A DNA stretch of 64,000 bases from Dictyophora rubrovolvata (lineage: Eukaryota > Basidiomycota > Agaricomycetes > Phallales > Phallaceae): the NCBI GenBank assembly GCA_029959195.1, contig CP114127.1, forward strand, positions 992,001 to 1,056,000, written 5' to 3'. A model generated the notes under the pieces. That model worked only from the letters and a program-made list of their open reading frames with translations. It was not told the DNA's origin and made no database searches. Shown piece after piece: positions 1-11,032 of the stretch; the first letter of the stretch is position 1, and the number at the start of each line of letters is the position of its first letter. A program made the translations under genes and the position numbers.

Positions 1-1569
1 TCCACTTTTTCAGCATCGCTGACCCCCCTACCTTTAAACGACAGGTGTCTGGCGTGATTAGTCAAATCACCACCGTTGAATCTATGCTTGACCCGTCCAC
101 CCAACCTCATGCTATGACGAACATCGCTTTCTCCCAATCTGGGCTTACCACGTTGGGAATTCACGATGACGTCAATGATACAGATTTCAGAATGGGACAA
201 TTTGCGAGTGCCCCTGTTTTAGCAGAAAACACAGATAATTGGGTTGATCAGTTCAAGGGTACGAAAGTACATGGTGTTTTCATGATCGCATCAGATTCTC
301 AGAACTTAATGATGGGACAAAGTCGATCTATACAAAATCAGTTTGGTCGGTCGATAAACATTCTCTATAGCATCCAAGGCCAAATGCGCCCAGGAAACCA
401 AGCAGGCCATGAACGTAAGCCCTATTATTTTTTTTTTGCTCTGATACAACAAGTAACTCATAAACTTTACGCCAGACTTTGGTTTTTTGGACGGTATTAG
501 TCAACCGCTTCCTGAAGGATTTGGTCAACCCGTTCCTGGTCAACAAGTTGTTCCAACAGGTACCGTGTTGCACGGCAATGACCAAGACAATGTGATTCGT
601 CCACCATGGATGAAAGATGGTTCATTTTTTGTTTTTCGCCAATTAAAACAAAATGTACCCGAGTTTCATAAATTCACGAGAGATAATGCCGCATCTATAC
701 CTGGAATGCCACTGGACCAAGCCGCCGCTCTCACAGGCGCTCGAATGGTTGGACGTTGGCCAAGTGTATGTTCAAACTCGAATGCTATATTTCTAAAATC
801 CCCCATCTTCTAACAATCTTGTCTTGCGTCTTCAGGGTGCCCCAGTTTATAAGGCACCTGTCTTTGACGACCCCGAATTGGGGTCGGATCCAAACCGGAA
901 CAATGACTTCAACTATACGCATCCAGGCTTGAACAGTTCAGACGATCAGACTCGCTGTCCTTTTTCTGCCCATATTAGGAAAACCGCCCCTCGTGCGGAC
1001 CTCAGTCCGGTGGATCTTAAACATCATATTATACGTGGTGGCATACCCTATGGAAAAGAAGGTCAGTATCGTTTTCGGAGTACTCACATTCTGAACATTG
1101 CTCAAGAAATTGTTTTTCATAGTTACACCACAGGAACAACAACAACAAAAAACTACGCAAGAGCGGGGCCTTTTGTTCAGTTCGTATTATTATTATTTGA
1201 GAGAAATCGTGCGTTTGTAACTGATTTTTATTCCAGCTTGTACCCAGTCCAGCATCGTTTCAGGATTTCAATTTTTACAAAAAGCGTGGATAGATAACCC
1301 CAAGTAATTCCCCAACTTTTCTTCTGTGATCCACTTCAGTTTTATAAACAAACCCTTTTCTTTACAGGTTTGTAGGAGGTAAAAACGTCGGACCTGGATT
1401 TGACCCCATCCTCGGTCAAAATAATGGCTCAGCATTATTCTCCGTAGGACTTGACCCTATGGAACCTTTAGGCAACACTACTATACTACACCAATTTGTG
1501 ATGTCTCGTGGAGGAGAATATTTCTTCATTCCTTCGATATCAGCGTTGAAACATATAATAAACTCGTAA
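1..1569 (+). CDS. Dye-decolorizing peroxidase (DyP), 5' end outside window
   Basis: Heme peroxidase of the DyP superfamily, in fungi usually secreted and acting on dyes and aromatic compounds with H2O2. Reading begins mid-exon (HFFSIADPPTFKRQ). The hallmark GxxDG motif is seen as HFGFLDGISQP near 480-520, the proximal heme-binding His in CPFSAHIRKTAPRAD near 955-1000, and the distal-side segment IIRGGIPYGKE near 1025-1060. After two more introns the frame reads TTQERGLLF, GFQFLQKAWIDNP, and ends FIPSISALKHIINS then TAA at 1569. A run of four Gln (1120-1150) follows PYGKE. Introns at about 415-476, 766-835, 1063-1130, 1181-1237 and 1305-1368 all restore the frame, so the copy looks intact. Start codon and signal peptide lie upstream of the window. 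The family call is secure; substrate cannot be told. Confidence 0.93.
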
Positions 1570-1963
1570 ATGACTCTTGTGCTTCATCATCATTATCAAT
1601 CTTTTTTTTTTCTTTGGTGCTTTTTTCTTTGGTGCATTTAATTGGTAAATATATACAGACAACAATTGATAGTATACTTGTATACTTGTACGGTAATAGC
1701 ATTTTTAATTACAAATGGCAGGATCTGTTTTCTCAGCGTGAAGCAAAATAGCGGAAATAGTACAACGCAAACTTATTCGTTATGAAAAAAAAATGTTACA
1801 ATGTTAATATTTATGGTTGACTGCATAGAACTGCAATGAATAATAAGAAATGTCAGTATCCTCCCTGGCCGACTAATCAAACATAGCCAACTAATTGATT
1901 GGTGGGTATCTGCGATTAATCGCATCCGAGCTTGCATATAGTTTCGATAATAAGACCCTGTCT
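1570..1963. other. Intergenic, convergent 3' ends
   Basis: AT-rich stretch between the DyP stop and the stop of the next gene on the opposite strand. It should hold both 3' UTRs. No coding signal seen. Confidence 0.5.
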
Positions 1964-3808
1964 TTAACTTTCCAACAGCTTTGCAATAGTCGTCAATTTC
2001 ACAGATAACTTCCAATCGGAAAACGAGCGATTGGGATGATCCATAAAAGTCCTTAACACATAACTCCCATCTAGGAACTGTTTCTTCCCGGATGGCGTTG
2101 TCATCAGAAGTATAATGAGCTCGCAGCATGCAATTTGATCGAGTTCAACATCCGAGTCGTCTTGCTGATTGTCCTCGATCATGCTGTACATGGCTTCATC
2201 CCGTATAGTGCTATACATATTATAAATTAGTTTCAAATTCGAAAGGAAAAATAAAGACTGTCCCTGGAAAAAGGACAAGACATACAATATTTCTACCCAA
2301 TATAGCAACATGGGAACAATATCGCATTCAAGAACACAATTTATGAATCCCTTGGTGCAGGCGGCTATTAAAGCGTGACAATATGTTTCTACTTGTCTGA
2401 AACTTCTGTATACTGATGTTCGTGTGTATGGTTGTTCATCTAGGCGATCCACTAGCCAGATAACACCCATAGGTCCCGCAAGTAGTGTATGCACTTCTTG
2501 ATTGTATTCAGCGACTCGACCGAAAATGCGAAAAGCCATAGCATGTGAGAAACCGTTCTTAAAACTTGCAAAAGGAGCCAATAAAAGTCAAAATCTTGCT
2601 TAATAACCATAACCAGATTTACTGACCTTAGCAGTTTCGCTATACAGTCTATGATTAAGTTTGTCGTTAAGTTTCTTTCGCCTTTCGCCTTCGAGCACGG
2701 TTGTGAACTCAGGCGCAAAAGTTCTCTGTGACCCCAATCGGTTCTAGCTATCTGTCTCAACACTCTCTGAATAGAGTAGACACCGGAGCCGTACGCCAGT
2801 TCTTTGCACAAGGCTTTCACTGCGGAGGGCCCGTCCGGTATGATTTCTGATATTGAGCGATTTACAGGGAGCTCGTTTACGACACGTAAGAAGAATTGGC
2901 GTCTGTGAAGTCTGTTAGGTACATTCATACAGATATGGTTTTGAGGATTCTTAATCTCTCACTTCAGGTCCGAGATCTGTTTATGTGTATTAGCTTTGAG
3001 ATCGACTCTCCTGTCATGTTCGGCAGTTGCCATGGATTTAAGCGATCCTGTCCCAACAATCTCACAAGTACAACGTACGATGATTCATAATCCAAATCTA
3101 ACCAAAGTTTTTGGAAAAAGTCTCTTCTCCCTTCGGAGAAAATAACGGGATTGTCCAATATGTCGAACAGAAGTTCAAGAACAGAAAGCCTGTTAAGGGT
3201 TAGAATATGATAACCGAAGCTTTAGATGTAACGTACCGTAATGTTAAGGCAGCACTTGCAAATTTCTTTCGACGACGTTCCCTGAAGAATGGAGCTATTA
3301 CTTGGGCCCGCACTCTTGATCATTAGCAGACTCACAACTCGTGCAGATACTCGTATGCCGTCTGGAGCTCCTTGACACTCAGTGGGTGATAGTTCCTTCT
3401 GTAACGCTCAACTCGTGAACCAATTGCCGAAAGCTGTTTCCTGGCTTTATAATCTGTGAACACTCCGAGGAGACTTGACAAGATCTTCCTGAGGCTGTGC
3501 GAAGATGTAGTAGTTGGTGGCGACGATTCTCTGTTAGGATACTGATCATCTCCCCATTGCCAATTCCCTTCTGACTTTACTCTGACGGTATCAACAGACC
3601 ACCGCTCGTTGAAAGCGTAAGAGTTACGACGAGCGTTTTCAGTTTCGGGGGGCTTGACAACGTAGACTGTGCTTGAACTCGTATCGAAAAGATCTCTCTC
3701 GTATTCTGAAGGCTCGTACATTGCCTCTGATGCCGTAACAAGAGTGCTGGGTGAATCTAAACTGTAATCTGTGGCATACGAGGCATCCAGGACTCGGTCG
3801 CGGTCCAT
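1964..3808 (-). CDS. Multi-exon protein of unknown function
   Basis: I do not recognise the family. Exons join in frame from ATG at 3808 (MDRDRVLDASYATDYS). A Ser/Thr-rich acidic N-terminus is followed by SLRKILSSLLGVFTDYKARK, then YEYLHELERRRKKFASAAL, LSVLELLFDILDNPVIF, DLKANTHKQISDLK, RQFFLRVVNELPVN, PDGPSAVKALCKELAYG and a long C-terminal exon ending LTTIAKLLES at 1964. Introns with good signals are inferred near 3289-3342, 3190-3235, 3000-3070 (donor gtacgt), 2905-2956 and 2565-2626; each restores the frame. The C-terminal two thirds is alternating short helical, Leu-rich segments, suggesting an alpha-helical repeat fold, but that is inference. No membrane segment or catalytic motif seen. 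Confidence 0.6.
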
Positions 3809-5736
3809 TGTGCCGCGCTACTACGATCCAGTCGACGAGATGGGAATTGGAAGCGGAAAGGGGAGAAGCCAGCGAATAGATAAAAAAAGCAACTAATTAA
3901 AAACAAGGCATCATCCATTTTATATAAGAAAGATGATCAATTCAATGGTTGTAGGACGACGGCTCGGAACAGCCTCCGGAACTTGAAACCTATCCGCCGA
4001 CGCTGCCACTAAGGACGTTTCCCACGGAACATCATCGACCTTGCCAGCTTGTCGAATATATGTCGAAGTCTATGTCTTGACGAAGTGATATATGTTGAAA
4101 AGTCACAATGAACCTGTGATAATGAACTCCTAATGTACAGAATAAAATCCGGCACTACATATGGATGACGATAAACAAGGGGAATTCTATTGATGGAAAT
4201 CCATTGACGGTCTGTCTGGCGCCTTAGACAGAAATGGAAGGAAAGAAGCAGGTATAAACACTCAATATTGTGAATAAGGGTCAGTGAAGACTCCATTTAT
4301 AGGTTGGTCGTTGAGACACCCTGAAAGAAGCGTCATGTAAGTGACAGAGTGGAGCCCTTTGCAGCTCGACAAAACAAGGAGAGATATGGGCGAGACCTGC
4401 TAAATAGGGCTGCTAGACTGGCCTTTCGTCGAATTGATACATAATGGCATTAGACAAAAATAAGGGTCCAAAAGGTTTGTAGAGACGCACATGCGTATCC
4501 GGACTCGGAAGTCGCCCAGTGATTGACGTTCTGGCATCGAGGATACGGACAAAGAAGACTCTTTCTGGCCTTTGATGACTTGCCAAATTGCAGGGCGACC
4601 AGACTTGACTGAGCTGAGCTTCTGAGTCAGAAGAAAACGTTATTAAACAACGACTTTTGACAGCAGATTGCGAAGAGAATGATACACAGGGATTAAAGGA
4701 AAGTAAATGGACTGTAACACAATTTTCCCGAGGGCTAAGACCAGTTCAGACATTCGAACGCGAGAATTCATATCTAGAATCATGAAACAGAAGGATTAAG
4801 ATTCTGCATTGCCTAAAAACTGGAGAAAGAATTGGGTGGTGTTCCGACAACTTCATGTCACGCATTGGTCACATGGTGGCAGTTAGTCACATGACATTGG
4901 ACAATTCAACTTTTTTCGGACCAAGTAACTATATTTCGCATTAAACTCGAAGAAACGAAATTGACGGACGGACTCGAGTTCAGAGATTCAATTTATTACC
5001 CTAATCTATACGGTAACAAATTTTGAAATTAGTGAATTATCCCTCCACGCAACAGCTGATTATGACCGCCCAATCAACTCCTTCCCACACATCTGCTCAA
5101 TTGTTCCTTCATCGACTGCTACTCCCCACCTGAATACTCATACTGTGAGTCATACATCTTTCCTACATCTAAACAAGCCGCGCCTCGAGCTCCGACGGGA
5201 AGGGAGACGAAATTCCGTGAAATCAAATGCAAATTGGCTAATGAGACTGATTGAATGCGAGTTCACTATGTGATTGTGATGTGATGGTGGTCCCGCGGAA
5301 GGAGTCGAGTCTAGCGCCAACTCGATTGCTAGTGCCGTCTCGGCATAAATCATGAAGCTGAATATTGTATTAGTCTTGGAACAATTATATGCTACAAATT
5401 TTCAGCCAATAGAGCGACTTCAAGATGTCATGCTAACCATTAAACAAGTAAATGTAACCCAGTGCCCTACTCCGAATCAAGCTCGTCTCCGCCGGCGGTA
5501 CTAATTAATATTGCGCAGTCCAATGCCAGGTGTTACAAAGTATGTTGAAACTTTACTTTATTGTATATCACTCAACACCTCGAGTTTAAACGAATGATGT
5601 TGTTGACAATTATGCATATAGTGCAAACTGAAGGTTTATTATGTCCGCCATACAATAATAAATAACACAAGACTTTCAATTTTTATCGAACCTCCAACAA
5701 AACTACCCACAAGGTGGAGGTCTCACATTTTCCAGC
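3809..5736. other. Long intergenic region
   Basis: About 1.9 kb between the unknown gene and the MFS transporter 3' end. Short frames here (for example 4009-4296 minus) show no conserved motif and I do not call them. The left part (about 3960-4310) is a diverged copy of sequence downstream of the STE3 gene, listed separately. The rest shows nothing I can name. Confidence 0.5.
3960..4310. repeat. Diverged direct repeat, copy A
   Basis: Aligned by eye to 18880-19290 in the same orientation. Shared blocks in order: a GGAACATCA block (4026 and 18943), a GTCGAATATA/ATCGAATATA block (4051, 18962), AATGTACAGAATAAA followed by CGGCACTACA (4132 and 19068), GATAAACA then GGAATTC (4169, 19115) and a CTTAGACAGAAATG / CCTAGACGAAATG block (4225, 19200). 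Spacing differs by small indels. No repeat class is recognised. Confidence 0.6.
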
Positions 5737-8248
5737 TCATGTTCCTCCCGAATGCATCCCTTGAATCGTCACCTTATCTCTGCGAATCAGCAAAGCCGAG
5801 ATACTAGACAAAACGGTCGCAACGACAGCAACAATGAAAACACGATCAACAGCCTTAATATAGGCTAACTCTGCGAGATCTTTAATCTGTTCACTTGGAA
5901 GATTAAAAATCGCCTCTATATCTTCGAGAATAAGCGCTTTAGTCGACGCAGGTAAGTTAGGAAGAAGGAGCGCAAGTTGATGTCTCAATTCGCTAGAAAA
6001 CACCGCTCCGCTGATCCTGATGGAATTATTAGAGAAAATGCATATCAATCATGGACAACGTCTCATCACTTACGCAAGTCCAATGGCACTCCCGAGAAGC
6101 TGGGTAAATGTGATCAACGATGTTGCCTTGGGAATAAGTTCTTCCTGGTCAGCATACTCGGCTTGAGCAAGAAATATCTACAGTCAATTAGCACAATGAC
6201 GAGCCATAGATGTGCGGTTTCTTCCTACAGTTGTTTGTATAGTGGCCCCTAAGCCAACTCCCACGAGGACCTGATATCCTGCGAGGTGTCCGAAACTTAA
6301 ATTGAGCGAAGTGGTGAAGAGGAGACCGAACCCAACCGCAGCAATGAAGGGAAACAAAAACAAAAACGGCCAAGGATAACCTTTGGCCTGTAAAATCTAT
6401 TAGGTCGGCGCTCCTTTTCTTTTCATAAAAATTATCAAACGCACAGCAATGGTTCCGCCAGAAACGAGAGAAACTGTCGACACGAATAAGGCGATAATTA
6501 GTCTTGGGTTTTTAGAATACGTACAGATTACTCCGGATCTGTATGATTTTCTTTCAATCAAGAAGAACGAAGCAAAGGCACTGTCAACTTACACCATGAA
6601 CGGCAAAATGTCAATTCCTGATCTCATGGCAGAATGTCCTCTTAATTGGTATAATAGGGGCTACGGTAACAAATCTAGGACTGAAGCGCGAACAGTGAAA
6701 ACATCCTGACATACCAAATAATACTATTTTGGGCGGGTTATCGTTTGAATTTTTTTGCGTTTCATTGTTTTCAGCAAGACTTACAATTGCTGGTACAAAG
6801 GAAAACTGGATGAAGAACTTTGGTAATGTGTTTAATTGTGGTTCTTCAAGTTGAAGTGATATGAACCTCAAAAAGACGTACCGATTCCAAGCAGGCACCG
6901 ACCATCGTCTTGCGTCGAAACATTTGCATGGGTAAAATCGCATCTGGGCCTCTCTTGGTTTCCCATAGAAAGAGTATTGCCAAAAAAAGGCAGCCCAAGC
7001 AAAGTAGCACGATGACAACCGGGCTGTTCCATGGCTTCGTATTGCCTCCCCATTGAAGAGGAATAAGGAGCGAGGCAACCGCAGCAAGGCTGAGCACACT
7101 TCCTAACCAATCGAGATTAATCCATGCTTTTAATTGCGATACCTTTTTCGTCCGAACAACCGGTATTCTGGGTATCACCACACAGCCAAGGATTAGGCTG
7201 ATGCCTCCTATCTAGAAAGAAGGAATTTGAATTCAACGTGATAATTAATTGTCGAAGGAGCATAAACAAACTGGAAGATTGATGTCTGAATAGATCAGAA
7301 AATTAGAAAGGAAGGGTATTGCTGTAGGTGGTATTAGCACTTACAAAAGCACCATCTGAAAAATCGAATATGATCTGTGAGATAATCGTGCATTATGATC
7401 CGGCTTACCTCCAGGTGACGTGATCTGTTAGTAGAAGTGTTTAGTAGCGCTTTATTGAGCTAGTGACTGGATTACCAGCAAAAGCCCCGCCCATCAATGG
7501 GCCGACAACGGTGCAAATAGCATAAACGGCACCAACGAGTCCCATAAAGATAGGTCTCTGCTTTAATGTTGTAATCTAGACTCAATGACATGACTCATTA
7601 GTCATTTGGAGCCCGTTGTCATTTAATGTACATACCCTGGCCAAAATGGACAACATGGAAATCCAAATGCCTGCGGCGCCGAGTCCAGCGATGGCGCGGC
7701 CAAAAATAAGAAAGTCAACAGATGGCGCGATGGCGCAGAATAGACTCCCGAGTTCAAAGATAGATGAGGAGACTAGAAAAACAATTTTTATAGGGGATAT
7801 CGTCAAAACCCCTCCGAAGAAGAGTAAGAAGCCAGCCTTGTTCACATTATGAGTTTGAAAAGTATTGGTAATATAAACGGTGATTTTACCTGAGGCAAAA
7901 AGTAACCACTAGCAACCCAAGTCAGGTCAGACACTGCTTTAAAGTCTGAAACGATTGTCGGCAGTGCAGTCGAAAGTATTGTTTGGTCGAGCGCAACAAG
8001 AGTAAAGGCCATCATGAATGCTCTACACAATACATCAATGACTTCGCAAGTCAAAAAAAAAAACCGGACACGTACGTAAACACCAGAACAAGCTTTATTC
8101 CTGTCAATAGGTACTTTTCATTATCGTCGGGTTCGCCTTCGGCAAAACCGATACTTAGATCTGTTTCTTCTTGCTTGCGCTGCTCTTCGGATTGTCCATG
8201 ATCTTCGTATAGTACAGGGTTACCTGCAAGCACGGGTGATGATGGCAT
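5737..8248 (-). CDS. MFS drug/proton antiporter, DHA2 (14-TM) type, with microexons
   Basis: Plasma-membrane efflux transporter of the DHA2 branch of the major facilitator superfamily. Motifs in order: LVALDQTILSTALPTIVSDF with SDLTWVASGYFL (TM1-2), IFGRAIAGLGAAGIW (TM4), RPIFMGLVGAVYAICTVVGP with [21 protein letters not shown] (TM5-6 and motif), LRGHSAMRSGIDILP (TM9-10 loop) and AEYADQEELIPKAT with FTQLLGSAIGLAISG (TM12-13). I resolve 15 exons: 8076-8248, 7890-8022, 7636-7836, 7476-7575, 7409-7424, 7345-7355, 7272-7285, 6882-7211, 6785-6817, 6715-6723, 6593-6660, 6445-6502, 6229-6387, 6074-6177, 5737-6016. They total 1689 nt, 562 codons plus stop, with no frame break. An in-frame ATG at 8326 could be an alternative start. 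Divergent from the P450; substrate unknown. Confidence 0.92.
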
Positions 8249-8958
8249 GAGGGGGTTGAAGTTGTAGACTCGGACAGGCACCAAAAGCTGATTATATTTA
8301 AACCATACAACCATACAGTCGACCATGAAGGTCCAGGTTCTTTTTTCATTTCACCACGTGAATTCTTAACAGTGGATGATGCTAAGAACATGGTAGCCAC
8401 TCCTTAATCGGAACTGAGCTGCTACCGCCATACCATTGCGGAACTCGATTCAGAATCACAAAAACGGTGACGGGATGAAGTGAATTCAGCCTTCAGAATG
8501 CGGCGTCGCATTCATGTTCAGGCTCAAGGCTGCGCCAGTCTCGGGCTAGTGCTGAGTACTTGGCACTTGATAAAGGGTTTGAATAGTGCTACATAGCGGA
8601 ATGACCTCAGTTGAGAGTTCCGACAAAAGGAAGTTTGAGAATCAAGGATTTGGCACGTTGACGCCGCGCAGTGACATGAGTCCTTCCAGAAAAGCATGTC
8701 ATAAAGCCCAATTTTGAACTAAGAGCGCTAGAAAAATTTCAATGAATCAGAAGCAAAATGGGAAAAAAAAGGTGTCTTGTATTTACCTTGGTTACTGGTA
8801 GTTCATCCAACTCATCGGGGGTCGCGCGCTAAAGCTAAAGTCTTGTACGTTGTCGGACTGCGCCAAAAAAGTCAGAAGGGTCGGTCTTTCCTGCCCAACG
8901 ATGCAACGGGCACTGGTCGAGACACGCCTTTTGCTTTTTGTACTGAGGTGTGTGCGCG
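8249..8958. promoter_or_regulatory. Shared intergenic region between divergent MFS and P450 genes
   Basis: About 710 bp between two start codons pointing away from each other, so both promoters must lie here. No motif is identified with confidence; the small frames in it are not supported as genes. Confidence 0.45.
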
Positions 8959-11032
8959 ATGTTTCTCAAAATGCTGACGACTAGTACGTGTGTTTTTACT
9001 GCACTTTGCGTGTACTGGTATTGGCAAGGCGTCAAGGTTCGTTCGATGCTACTCATTGCTTACAACGTTCGCTCAGCCTTCCGACGGAAAGTTAATTACA
9101 TCCCGGGGCATCGGTTAGCATTCTCTCCGACAAGCATAGTAGGTGCTCTTCTTCCAACTACGTGGTGGAACTTGGGATACAGTTGGCCATGGGTCTATAG
9201 AGAAACATGTAAATAAGCCTATTTCGTCCGCTTCCACAGTTGTATTCATCAGTGACATTCTCTCTCTCACTTAGCTTTTTTCAATTTCTCTCGTGATGTA
9301 ATGTCAATTGTTCCTGTCCTCGTCAGAACACCCACGTTGTATACTTGCTCGGTCGATGTTTTGAAGCAGCTTCTGGGAAACGAAAACAAGCTACACCTCG
9401 TGAAACCACTGGACATCACACTGCACAGGTAATGTTGAAGGCTTGGTATAGAAGTGTTCAAATTATGAATACGCAATTCTGTTTAACAGACTTTGGGGCG
9501 ATAGTCTCGCAGCGTCCAGCGGCGAAGTATGGCGGCGACACCGAAGAGCAGTTGCTCCAGCCTTTCATTCAAAAATGTAAATCTTCAACTACCCGAATAT
9601 ATCTAAGATGATCATATGACTTTAGCTTTGAGACGGAAGGCCAAGAAGCCATAAATGTGTTCCGTGAGATGATTATCGCAGAGAAATGGAATGAAGTCGA
9701 TCAAGTCGTAATTCCCTCTATCAAGGACACAGTTTTCAAGGTATAATGCTTTCTTTTCACTTTGTACTAAATCAAACTATTCTCACAAGTTGATTTAGTT
9801 CACATTATTAATGATCGGTCGCTGTGGTTTTGGAGCGCCTATGGCATGGTACGACGAAACTAGACAACAAGATCAACAAACCTTCGAATCCTGTGCCCGC
9901 ATTGCCGCCAACACCTTGATATTCCGCGTTGTACTACCCGCCTGGGTCTTCAAGCTCCCTATAAAACGGTATGTTCGTATCCCACCATAGGTACCATGAT
10001 TTTCATTTTCACAGACTCCGAGACATCGACCGCGCATGGACCTATTTCACAAATTACACGAAAGAATATATTCGCGATACTCGCTTAGCGGAGAACTCAC
10101 AAGGGGATAACGACGGGTCTGGGTATATTCTAAGACGTCTTATCGATGCTTCGCGTGAGGATGCAGGAAAATATACCTTAACAGAAGACGAAGTTGTAAG
10201 TTTGTATTTCTCTTTTATTGAACGCGTTAGACAATTATGTATCACTTCACTAGTTAGCGGATATGTTTACCATGATGTTTGCTGGTCATGGTATGTACTG
10301 ACACCGTTTGTTTCGGTCTTATAGTAACACTTTATGTAGAAACGACTGCTAGCGTTCTATCCGCAACACTGGGATACTTGTCAATTTATCAAGAAGAGCA
10401 AGACAAAGCATATCGGGAGATAATGGATCATATCTCTCGGACAGGGAGTGTGGTAGGATTTTTATATCATTATGAACGTTGAAGGAAAACTAGAACAGTT
10501 CCTCCTCAGGGTGATAGTGGTGACTCTGCGCTATTCCCTCATCTCTCTGCATGCTTCACAGAGGCTGGAAGATTATTTCGTACGAACATTTCCTTGAAAC
10601 GTTGTTTGGACCCTTGCTAAATCAATTTACATAGCGGCTGCTTTGATGTTAGCACGTACCTTCCCAGAGGATACGCCTGTAAAGGTGAAGCGTCCAATTG
10701 AAGAGACAGTAGTGCTTCCAAAGGGTTCTCGAATCATCTTCGACTTGGTGGGAATTTGTAAGTAGAATTTAGTTCATATATTTTTATAGAATTACATTAA
10801 AACCTTGTTTTTCCTTGCAGTTCGCAATCCGAATGTGTATAAGGACCCATCGCGCTTTGTCCCTTCTAGATGGTACGGTGTACCTGAAGCCGACATTCCC
10901 ATGTTCGGGATAGGACCCCGAGTGTGCGTAGGCCGAAAATTTACCTTCACGGAAGCTATACTCTTTTTGGCGCACTTGTTGAAGGATTGGAAGCTCGATC
11001 CCGTTTTACATGAGGGAGAAACAAGCTTCTGA
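8959..11032 (+). CDS. Cytochrome P450 monooxygenase
   Basis: Heme-thiolate monooxygenase, ER membrane-anchored: an N-terminal hydrophobic segment (TSTCVFTALCVYWYWQGV) follows the ATG at 8959. Landmarks: LWGDSLAASSGEVWRRHRRA (helix C WxxxR), TMMFAGHETTAS (helix I oxygen-binding AGxxT, split by an intron after the GGTCATG at 10283-10289), TEAGRLFPAALMLART (helix K ExxR = EAGR), and the heme-ligand loop MFGIGPRVCVGRKF near 10900-10940 with its Cys. The stop is at 11032 after HEGETSF. About ten short introns join in frame, so the gene looks functional. Family number cannot be given by eye. Its head-to-head partner is an MFS exporter, which suits a detoxification or metabolite module, though this is inference. 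Confidence 0.93.

Noticed and set aside
4009-4296. 95-codon minus-strand frame
   Set aside because: Lies inside the diverged repeat; the frame is not kept in the other copy and no motif is seen.
7581-7852. Plus-strand frame opposite the MFS gene
   Set aside because: Shadow of the MFS exon 7636-7836 on the other strand.
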